This document shows, piece by piece, positions 13,557 to 19,350 of a stretch of DNA of 22,901 bases (the stretch's first letter is position 1; each line of letters starts with the position of its first letter). Under the pieces are notes generated by a model. It was not told the origin of the DNA, did no database searches, and saw only the letters and a list, made by a program, of their open reading frames with translations. Where the stretch lies: positions 1-22,901 of the forward strand of contig JASBYX010000026.1 in NCBI GenBank assembly GCA_029983755.1. The letters run 5' to 3'. The translations under genes and the position numbers were made by a program. This stretch comes from Anaerovoracaceae bacterium (GTDB taxonomy: Bacteria > Bacillota > Clostridia > Peptostreptococcales > Anaerovoracaceae).

Positions 13557-14559
13557 TTTGCGTGCCACACTCTTGCATCCACCTATTTGGCAAGTCGGGG
13601 TCCTTCATCAGAGGCCTGCAAATTGATATTGCTGCAATCCCACGGTTTAGCCATTTTTCAATAGTTTCCGGGTCACGATAGCCACCTACACTGATGACAT
13701 CAGCATGGACAGATTTTGCTATTTTTTCGGCATACTCTGAAAACGTTCCCTTTCCCGGGTTATCTTTGTCGATCCGGCCAGGCATGCTGAGGCTATCAAC
13801 GCCTATGCCGCCACTAACCTCAATTGCATCGATGCCTCTTTTGTCCAATTCTTTGCAAACATATAGGCACTCGTCAAAGGTCATGCCGTCAGGAACAAAA
13901 TCCGAAGAGTTTATTTTAACCCAAAGGGGATAATCACTTCCTACAGCATCTCTTATGGCATCGTAAACCTGAAACACCAGCCTAGCCCTTCCGGAGATGT
14001 AACCACCGTAATTGTCAGATCTTTTGTTGAAGTATGGGCTGAGGAATTGGCTCAAAAGATACCCGTGAGCACTGTGAATCTGGACACCGTCTGCCCCTGC
14101 ATCCTTGCAGACTTTTGCGGCCTTTGCAAAATTTTCGATTACCGTATCTATGTCTTCCAAAGTCATGGGGTTAGAATTTCTCCCCTTATACTCCAAGGCG
14201 GATGGGCCGAGTGGGGAATTGCCCCGGTCAGGTATTGCCCGAATGCCGGTATGGGCCAGCTGGATTACAAGTCTTGAGTCGTTGTTTTTGACTAGATTTG
14301 CCAGCTTGGGAAGCCTTTCTTTGAAATCATCACCATAGCATTTGGTCATCTTGGTTGAAATCCTTGAGTTTTCGTCTATTCCAACCATGCCGGATATGAG
14401 GACGCCCGTTCCTCCGACGGATAGTTTATCATAATTATCCATTTGCCTTTGGCTTATTAGTCCATCGCCGTCAGCATCTTGAAGATGTGTTGCACTGCGA
14501 ACTAAAGCGTTTCGGCTTGGTATTTTGCCGATAGTCGTTCGGCTGAATATTTTATTCAT
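13549..14559 (-). CDS. Old Yellow Enzyme-family NADH:flavin oxidoreductase
   Basis: A 336-residue single-domain FMN-dependent ene-reductase (YqjM/NamA-like). The family pattern is visible: SRNALVRSATHLQDADGDG near the N-terminus, QLAHTGIRA, the DGVQIHSAHGYLLSQFLSPYFNKRSD-YGG signature, WVKINSSDF and the phosphate-binding SVGGYRDPETIEKWL end. It lacks the C-terminal Fe-S and FAD domains of the larger BaiCD/2,4-dienoyl-CoA reductase group. The start is the ATG at 14559, with AGGAGG eight bases upstream; a longer frame to 14625 adds 22 residues across that site. Substrate is unknown; enones, bile-acid-like enones and nitro compounds are typical for the family. Confidence 0.9.
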   Translation of the reverse strand: MNKIFSRTTIGKIPSRNALVRSATHLQDADGDGLISQRQMDNYDKLSVGGTGVLISGMVGIDENSRISTKMTKCYGDDFKERLPKLANLVKNNDSRLVIQLAHTGIRAIPDRGNSPLGPSALEYKGRNSNPMTLEDIDTVIENFAKAAKVCKDAGADGVQIHSAHGYLLSQFLSPYFNKRSDNYGGYISGRARLVFQVYDAIRDAVGSDYPLWVKINSSDFVPDGMTFDECLYVCKELDKRGIDAIEVSGGIGVDSLSMPGRIDKDNPGKGTFSEYAEKIAKSVHADVISVGGYRDPETIEKWLNRGIAAISICRPLMKDPDLPNRWMQECGTQTK

Positions 14560-14712
14560 GGTCTGTACCTCCTGATGTATATAGATTTTTCCCATTAAAG
14601 TAGACTTATAATCATGGATATGCATTTTTCGTTAGTTTTCCCATATCGATCTGCTAGAACAGCTTGCAAAATGCTTAGAAAATGCAATATCGGATACACA
14701 TTTTCCCAAATG

Positions 14713-14790
14713 AAAAGCCGTAACTTCCATTAGACAGCTTTACAATTCAAGGTGAATTCGTAGAGGTTGATGCCGGAAGTTACGGCCTTT
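14713..14790 (-). terminator. Perfect 12-bp inverted repeat with long structured loop, likely terminator of the QueD-like gene
   Basis: GCCGTAACTTCC at 14717-14728 is exactly complementary to GGAAGTTACGGC at 14775-14786, with A- and T-runs outside. On the minus strand the stem is followed by TTTTCATTT, so it can terminate the QueD-like transcript, which ends 29 bp before it. The 46-base loop is long for a terminator and contains a nested AATTCA/TGAATT hairpin (about 14744-14758). The rest of the 259-bp gap to the oxidoreductase start is featureless to my eye. Confidence 0.6.
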
Positions 14791-14818
14791 ACAAGAGTGT
14801 ATTTAAAGTATGTGTATC

Positions 14819-15379
14819 TTATTTCTGGTATCCGCACTTAGGACATTTTCCGTCCTCTAGAAGGATTCCGCATACAGGGCATCTGTCTTTGCTTTCGGAA
14901 ACTTCATAAGTCTCAGAAGCAGCGTTGTCACCACTAGTGAAAGTGATTTTAACGATGTTCAGCTTGTCCTTAAGAAGGGAGTGTACAATTTTGATCATTC
15001 CTTCTGTTGTGAGGGTTTCCTTAGTTACTACGAGTCTGCAGTCAGGATAAGCTGTAGCAAGTTCTGTCTTGAAAGCTTCGCCCTTCATTGTGTTTGTTGG
15101 TGTGCCGTCCTTGATTCCCTGCTTCTCATATACATCTAGGATTGCAGGAAGGATAGGGTCATCTTCTCTTAGAACCAAAGCGTGGTCAAAGTTCTTGAGC
15201 ACATCCCAAGCGATCTTCTTAATCTCGTTACATGGGAAAACCATGTTAACACCCATGTTCACAGAGTCCTCAACTTCGATAGTCAGAGTTCCTGTGTGTC
15301 CATGAAGGTAAGCAGCTTCCCCACCGAATCCGAAAAATCTGTGTGCATACTGTAAGTCAAAAGATGTTATACTTCTCAT
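14819..15379 (-). CDS. QueD/6-pyruvoyl-tetrahydropterin synthase homologue with zinc ribbon, catalytic Cys absent
   Basis: A 186-residue T-fold protein. The zinc-binding histidines are present: H13 in YAHRF and H26/H28 in LHGHTG. In QueD the catalytic Cys lies four residues before the first His of HGH; here that position is Ala22, with Glu21 beside it. The segments FDHALVL and PTNTMKGEAF-TE correspond to the later family motifs. Residues about 166-186 add a zinc ribbon with two CxxC pairs (CPVCG and CPKCG), not part of standard QueD. It starts at an ATG preceded by AAGGAGG. Whether it makes 6-carboxy-tetrahydropterin for queuosine or does something else is open; no queC, queE or queF lies nearby. 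Confidence 0.82.
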   Translation of the reverse strand: MRSITSFDLQYAHRFFGFGGEAAYLHGHTGTLTIEVEDSVNMGVNMVFPCNEIKKIAWDVLKNFDHALVLREDDPILPAILDVYEKQGIKDGTPTNTMKGEAFKTELATAYPDCRLVVTKETLTTEGMIKIVHSLLKDKLNIVKITFTSGDNAASETYEVSESKDRCPVCGILLEDGKCPKCGYQK

Positions 15380-15427
15380 TTAAATTCCTCCTTAAAATTA
15401 AATTATTATTTTCTTTCCATCATTACC

Positions 15428-15484
15428 GTCAGCCAATTTCTGTAATATAGCTTTACAGGGTGGCTAACTTATGATAGCATTATA
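15428..15484 (-). promoter_or_regulatory. Promoter -10 and structured 5' leader of the QueD-like gene
   Basis: On the minus strand a TATAAT (15484-15479) is followed by a leader of about 95 nt to the ATG. It can fold: GTTAGCC (15468-15462) with GGCTGAC (15434-15428), one mismatch, enclosing CTGTAA/TTACAG (15458-15453 with 15445-15440). No good -35 element is visible. The fold does not match the preQ1-I or THF riboswitch patterns I know, so a regulatory role is only suggested. Confidence 0.4.
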
Positions 15485-15559
15485 TTACACAAAATAACGG
15501 AAAGATAGCATTATTAAAGCTAAAAATAACACAATCGTTTAAAATAATGAATACGCGGT

Positions 15560-15633
15560 GAATATTCTGCAAAGAGCGAATATTCTAAACTTAGCGTAAA
15601 TTTACAAAACAGTGATGTTTTGCGAATGTATAA
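15560..15633 (+). promoter_or_regulatory. Operator-like repeats and -10 upstream of the AraC gene
   Basis: The palindrome GAATATTC occurs twice (15560-15567 and 15578-15585, start to start 18 bp). An inverted repeat CAAAAC-AGTGAT-GTTTTG follows (15605-15622), then TATAAT at 15628-15633. ATTCTGCAAAG recurs at 15563-15573 and 15643-15653, the latter running into the AGGAG ribosome binding site. These are likely binding sites for this regulator or another. Confidence 0.45.
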
Positions 15634-15660
15634 TAATGAAAATTCTGCAAAGGAGAATGT

Positions 15661-16473
15661 ATGATAGAAACTATTTATGGAAGCAAACTATCTCACTCTA
15701 TTGAAGATAATATTGCGCACTGGCACGACAAACTTGAAGTTCTGGAAGTCGTAAAAGGGAGAATAATCTGTCAGATCGACGGAGTAAAGTATTTTGTTGA
15801 TGAGGGAGAAATATGCATATTAAATGCGAAGGTTGTGCATAATCTGAATACTCAGGAAGAGGGCACCCTTATACATAGATTTTTAATTTCGAGGGATTTG
15901 TTCACAAGGAATGAGGAGGCTTCTGAGAAATTTTTGGAGCCGATGATCAGCAGCGAAGAGTTTTCTCATATAATTTTGAGGAGAAGTGACGCGATAACTG
16001 AGGATATTCGAAATGTCTTGAATGGAATAAGAGATATGGATCAGAAGAGGCCACCTGCTTATTTTGTTGCAATTATAGGGCTGGTTCATTTGTTCTTGCA
16101 AAAGTTGTACGGTTATTATCTTCGTGGATTTAAGGGGACACCTGTGTCGGCGGATGCTTTTATTTACAGGAAGATGGCGGATTATATTTATAACAACTAT
16201 ACGGATAAAATCAGTGTGGATGATATTGCAAAGCGGGGTAATGTGAGCCGCTCCAAGGCTTATAGCCTATTCAACAAATATGCAGACAAAAGTCCTGTTG
16301 ATTTTTTGAACCTGTACAGGCTAAAGATCAGTGCGGATTTGCTCATCGGTACGGAGGATTCTATTTCGGAAATTGCAATGGCTTCCGGATTTAACCAAGC
16401 CTCGTATTTCAACAGAATGTTTATGCGTGAATATTCAATGACACCATCGGAATATAGACGAAACTGTAGGTAA
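15661..16473 (+). CDS. AraC-family transcriptional regulator with cupin sensor domain
   Basis: A 270-residue regulator. Residues about 10-90 form a cupin-like ligand-binding domain (HWHDKLEVLEVVKGRIICQIDG, then EGEICILNAKVVHNL). Residues about 170-270 form the double helix-turn-helix: ISVDDIAKRGNVSRSKAYSLFNKY, then ISEIAMASGFNQASYFNRMFMREYSMTPSEYRR, the classical AraC signature. The ATG at 15661 has AAGGAG just upstream. It is divergent from the QueD-like gene, with 281 bp between, so it may control that gene or the downstream genes. The ligand is unknown, though cupin AraC proteins often sense sugars or aromatic compounds. Confidence 0.92.
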   Translation: MIETIYGSKLSHSIEDNIAHWHDKLEVLEVVKGRIICQIDGVKYFVDEGEICILNAKVVHNLNTQEEGTLIHRFLISRDLFTRNEEASEKFLEPMISSEEFSHIILRRSDAITEDIRNVLNGIRDMDQKRPPAYFVAIIGLVHLFLQKLYGYYLRGFKGTPVSADAFIYRKMADYIYNNYTDKISVDDIAKRGNVSRSKAYSLFNKYADKSPVDFLNLYRLKISADLLIGTEDSISEIAMASGFNQASYFNRMFMREYSMTPSEYRRNCR

Positions 16474-16587
16474 TGAACGATATGTAAGGCGCGATTTTGA
16501 AGAAATCTTTGGAGATAGTTTGTAGAGGTGCTACTTTTAGGAAATTTTGGTGACAGCAGGTGGGGCTACTTATTTTTCAAATTGCAT

Positions 16588-16634
16588 AAAAAAACGAGGT
16601 AGTGTGGCTTATAGTCAACAACCCCGTATTTTAT
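16588..16634. terminator. Terminator between the AraC gene and the convergent hydrolase
   Basis: ACGAGGT at 16594-16600 pairs with ACCCCGT at 16621-16627 with one mismatch. It is flanked by a run of A on the left (from 16588) and ATTTTATT on the right, so the stem can extend and act on both strands. The loop is about 20 bases. It sits 121 bp after the AraC stop; nothing else convincing is seen before it. Confidence 0.6.
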
Positions 16635-16656
16635 TGCTACTTTTGTGGATGAGTGA

Positions 16657-16714
16657 ATGGGAAAACGTCCCCATATCTTTGGTTGGCGGCAAAATGGGAA
16701 AACGTCCCCATATC
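16657..16714. repeat. Two direct copies of a GGGAAAACGTCCCC element (REP-like)
   Basis: A 21-base identical sequence occurs at 16657-16677 and 16694-16714, 37 bp apart. Each has the core GGGAAAACGTCCCC, whose ends are complementary (GGG/CCC). GGGACGT-type short repeats are typical of REP sequences linked to Y1-type (RAYT) transposases. No such transposase is in the window. Confidence 0.6.
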
Positions 16715-16771
16715 CCTTACCTAGATTAAGCGTATTTAAACTCTGTCCTTGCCAAAATCACTTACCAAAAA

Positions 16772-17779
16772 TCAATCCTCATCAAAGTCATAATCCTCAT
16801 CTTCATCTCCGAAGAGGGAATCGCCAAAAAGATCTTCCAATACTATAATATTATTTACGTTCACGAAGTTCAGTATATCCTTATAAACCTCGTACTTCTC
16901 TTCCTCATAATTGTGTATTTCGTGCCTCAGTCCGGTGTATGCCTTAGTTTCAACGTCATGACCTGTTTCAGCAAGCCAGTTGCTGCACTGATAAACGCCT
17001 CTAGCGTAGTCTCCCACAGGGTCTTGGTCTCCACATATGTTATAAACCGGTAGATCCGTCGGAACCTTTTTAGCCCACTGGATACCTTCAACCGCCTCGA
17101 TCATTTCGATAAAGTAAAGGACACTTCGTTTGTTAATAGGCTTTGTGAATGCGTTGAAAGGATCCTCTGCATGATCCCTTTGAACATCAGGAATGTGGCA
17201 AATCCACTCATTTCCGATTTCAATCATCTCTTCAGGTATTCGTGCAAAGAGACCACTCATAAGTTCCTGGAGATACTTATCATCAGCCTCATCGCCCTTT
17301 CCAGCTTTTACTTCCGCTTCAAGCTTTTTCTTTACTTCCGAGATTGGGAAGGCATCTGCTGAAGTGGTTCCACAAAGTATTGCCCCATCTATTTCTTCAC
17401 CATAGACGGTCATATAGTCTCTTAGAATCACTGAACCCATGCTATGTCCGTAAACAAAATAGGGTAGCTCAGGATACAGTTCCTGAACTTCTTGAGCGAA
17501 CAGGTGGCAATCGTCACGCATAGTGGTGTAGCCGGCATCCCCCCAATCTCCCCAAGTATCGTTTTCAAGAGCAGTTTTACCATGGCCCACATGATCGTTT
17601 GCTGCAACGATGTAGCCGGCAGCCATGAAAGCGGTAATCATTTCAAGGTATCTTCGTGAGTGTTCCCCAAATCCATGTATCAGCTGGATTACACCGATCG
17701 GCTCCTTTGCAGGCACATAGACCCAACCGTAAACCTTGTCACGGCCGTTAGTTGACTTAAAATCAATCTCCCTTAGCAT
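16772..17779 (-). CDS. Alpha/beta hydrolase, monoacylglycerol lipase-like (serine aminopeptidase S33 domain)
   Basis: A 335-residue alpha/beta hydrolase of the lysophospholipase group. The oxyanion region is LIHGFGEHSRRY, the NDHVGHG motif follows, the nucleophile Ser sits in YGHSMGS, the Asp in CGDQDPVG, and the His in LRHEIHNY. These fit carboxyl-ester hydrolysis of monoacylglycerol or similar lipids in the cytosol (no signal peptide). The C-terminus is odd: about 20 residues after the fold are extremely acidic (FGDEDEDYDFDED), which the family does not need. The start ATG has AAGGAGG eight bases upstream. It faces the AraC gene and follows the 4Fe-4S gene in the same direction, with a 187-bp gap that shows no clear element. 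Confidence 0.9.
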   Translation of the reverse strand: MLREIDFKSTNGRDKVYGWVYVPAKEPIGVIQLIHGFGEHSRRYLEMITAFMAAGYIVAANDHVGHGKTALENDTWGDWGDAGYTTMRDDCHLFAQEVQELYPELPYFVYGHSMGSVILRDYMTVYGEEIDGAILCGTTSADAFPISEVKKKLEAEVKAGKGDEADDKYLQELMSGLFARIPEEMIEIGNEWICHIPDVQRDHAEDPFNAFTKPINKRSVLYFIEMIEAVEGIQWAKKVPTDLPVYNICGDQDPVGDYARGVYQCSNWLAETGHDVETKAYTGLRHEIHNYEEEKYEVYKDILNFVNVNNIIVLEDLFGDSLFGDEDEDYDFDED

Positions 17780-17966
17780 AATTCAATCCTCCTTAAGATT
17801 TTCAAAACCTATTATGTTAAAGTTCTCATGGGATATTTACCCAAAGAATTTAAGAAATAAAGCAGATTATCATCCATTTTTTTAGCTTCTATTTGCCCTT
17901 CAAAACTAATTTCGCTATCTACTTGTCATTCTTAGCATCTGTTTATTTTGTTAAAGTTGGTTTATC

Positions 17967-18194
17967 CTAATTATTCTTCCTCTCGTAGCTAAGAGCCCCG
18001 GATGGACATCGATCGATAACCCTCATAATCTCCTCTGCAGTGGCGTGTTCAGGCTGAACCCAAGGCTGCTTCTCAGTGTCAAAAACGGCTGGAGCCCCAT
18101 GGACACATTCAGCAGCGTGCTGACATTTATCCGGGTCCCAATAAATCACAATCTCATCCGTTTCGTATGTCTTAATCTTATCTTTATCACTCAT
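17967..18194 (-). CDS. 4Fe-4S mono-cluster protein (Fer4_19 family)
   Basis: A 75-residue small iron-sulphur protein. It has the divergent mono-cluster pattern: WDPDKCQHAAECVHGAPAVF, then RCPSGALSYERK, with three visible Cys residues (CxxxxxC and C-P). This fits the family annotated as (4Fe-4S)-binding proteins; a fourth ligand is not a cysteine here or comes from another group. It may act as an electron carrier or accept a cluster; the partner is not known. The start is taken at 18194, after GGGAGGG, rather than the ATG at 18221 upstream of that site. Confidence 0.82.
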   Translation of the reverse strand: MSDKDKIKTYETDEIVIYWDPDKCQHAAECVHGAPAVFDTEKQPWVQPEHATAEEIMRVIDRCPSGALSYERKNN

Positions 18195-18283
18195 TAATAA
18201 ACTCCCTCCCATTCTTTCCATTTATATATTATATACTGAAATTATATATTTTAATCACCACATATTCATCCTCGGATTTCCCA

Positions 18284-18372
18284 CTCGCAAAAACACGCAC
18301 CCATTTGCAAAACATGTTAAAATTCGCAAAACACACTCCCATTCTAAATATGTATTTCCATTTGCAAGACAC
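18284..18372 (+). promoter_or_regulatory. Phased GCAAAACAC direct repeats upstream of the two-component operon
   Basis: Four copies of a TTYGCAAAACAC-like motif have their GCAA at 18287, 18307, 18326 and 18364. The spacings are 20, 19 and 38 bp, i.e. about two helical turns or a multiple. This is the arrangement expected of response-regulator binding sites. The 280-bp gap otherwise has AT-rich sequence with TATAAT-like elements for the minus-strand 4Fe-4S gene (18228-18233 and 18241-18246, read on the minus strand). Confidence 0.5.
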
Positions 18373-18432
18373 AAATATCCACAAAAACTTCCGACAAAAA
18401 ACACTCTATCTTCACACAATCTACACACTCCT

Positions 18433-18448
18433 ATTGTATAATTACAAT
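18433..18448 (+). promoter_or_regulatory. -10 element inside an inverted repeat before the response regulator
   Basis: ATTGTA-TAAT-TACAAT is a perfect inverted repeat (6-bp arms) and contains the -10 TATAAT at 18437-18442. No -35 at normal spacing is evident, which suits a promoter needing an activator. The ribosome binding site GGGGAG is at 18462-18467. Confidence 0.55.
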
Positions 18449-18474
18449 ATCAAATTAGAACGGGGAGAGCACAA

Positions 18475-19350
18475 ATGGCGCGAATACTCTATCTTGAAGA
18501 CGACGAAATAATCGGCACAGTTACAAGAGAATACCTGAAAATTGCAGGATATGACACAGAATGGATATTGGACGGAAAGGAAGCCCTGGAACGCTTCATA
18601 AAAGATCGGAATTATGACATCGTGATACTGGATATTATGGTTCCGGGAATTGACGGGGTCAAAGTCCTGCAGGAAATTCGCAGGATTGATCGAAAGGTTG
18701 GCATCATCATGCTCAGCGTTCTAGGAGACGAAAAGACTCAGCTTGAGACCATGGATCTTCTCACGGACGATTACATAATCAAGCCCGTTCCACCAGTTCT
18801 CCTCATAAAGAGAATAGAAGCTATTTTGAGGAGAATTTCCCCAAAACAAAACAGTTGCTCCGAAGATGGGGATAATGTAAATCAGGCTAGTCGGACAACT
18901 CCAACAGACTCGGCAACCCCGACAACCCTAGGCAATTCGGCAACCCCGACCACACCGGCAACCCCTATAACCCCGGACAACTCGGCAACCCCGACCACAC
19001 CGGCAGCCCCTAGCAACTCGGCACAACCGGCAACCCCGACAGACTCGGCAGGTTCGGCCGCTCGACTGGTAATCGATGAAGAGGGAAGCAGGTTTCTCGA
19101 GAACGGAAAAGATGTAGGACTCACAATTACAGAATATGCTATTTTAGAGATTTTTTATAAGAATCGAAAAAAAGTCTATACTAGAGCGGAACTCCTAGAT
19201 ATAATCTACGATCAGTCTTACTACGGCAGCGACAGGGTTATAGATACCCATATCAAAAACCTAAGAAAGAAGCTTGAAGGAAACTATATAAGAACCATGG
19301 TGGGTCTGGGCTATAGGTGGAATAACAGGGTAGAAAATGAAAATGAATAG
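18475..19350 (+). CDS. OmpR-family response regulator with Thr/Pro-rich repeat linker
   Basis: A 291-residue two-component regulator. The receiver (about residues 1-120) has the acidic pair E8-D9-D10, the phosphoacceptor Asp53 in VILDIMVPG and the switch Lys in IIKPV. The winged-helix DNA-binding domain (about 196-285) includes LTITEYAILEIFYKN, TRAELLDIIYD and RVIDTHIKNLRKKLE. Between them lies a linker of about 55 residues made of repeated Ser-Ala-Thr-Pro-Thr-Thr units (about 140-194), far longer than the usual 5-20 residues. Typical OmpR regulators have about 225-235 residues. It overlaps the kinase gene by 14 bp and heads a four-gene operon. Confidence 0.95.
   Translation: MARILYLEDDEIIGTVTREYLKIAGYDTEWILDGKEALERFIKDRNYDIVILDIMVPGIDGVKVLQEIRRIDRKVGIIMLSVLGDEKTQLETMDLLTDDYIIKPVPPVLLIKRIEAILRRISPKQNSCSEDGDNVNQASRTTPTDSATPTTLGNSATPTTPATPITPDNSATPTTPAAPSNSAQPATPTDSAGSAARLVIDEEGSRFLENGKDVGLTITEYAILEIFYKNRKKVYTRAELLDIIYDQSYYGSDRVIDTHIKNLRKKLEGNYIRTMVGLGYRWNNRVENENE
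18910..19041 (+). repeat. Intragenic GC-rich repeats encoding the Thr/Pro linker
   Basis: The 14-mer TCGGCAACCCCGAC occurs at 18910-18923, 18937-18950 and 18982-18995, with a near copy (first base changed) at about 19028-19041. The interval is much more GC-rich than the rest of the gene. The copies encode SATPTT-type units; parts of copies two and three match for nearly 30 bases with one difference. Confidence 0.85.

Noticed and set aside
13152..13568. 138-residue minus-strand ORF across the T5orf172 gene
   Set aside because: Antisense to a gene with recognised domains and running through the terminator.
14713..14790. attC-like recombination site
   Set aside because: No integron integrase or gene-cassette context; a T-run follows the stem on the minus strand, favouring a terminator.
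15380..15660. preQ1 riboswitch upstream of the QueD-like gene
   Set aside because: The leader folds but lacks the compact hairpin plus A-rich tail of preQ1-I, so it is listed only as a structured leader.
16657..16714. CRISPR array
   Set aside because: Only two copies, 16-base spacer, no further repeats and no cas genes.
16547..16848. Short plus-strand ORFs in the REP-like intergenic stretch
   Set aside because: They consist of the terminator and repeats, have no good start sites and show no protein similarity.
18882..19124. 80-residue Gly/Ala/Val-rich minus-strand ORF
   Set aside because: It is the reverse reading of the Thr/Pro repeat linker; the coding strand has domain matches on both sides.
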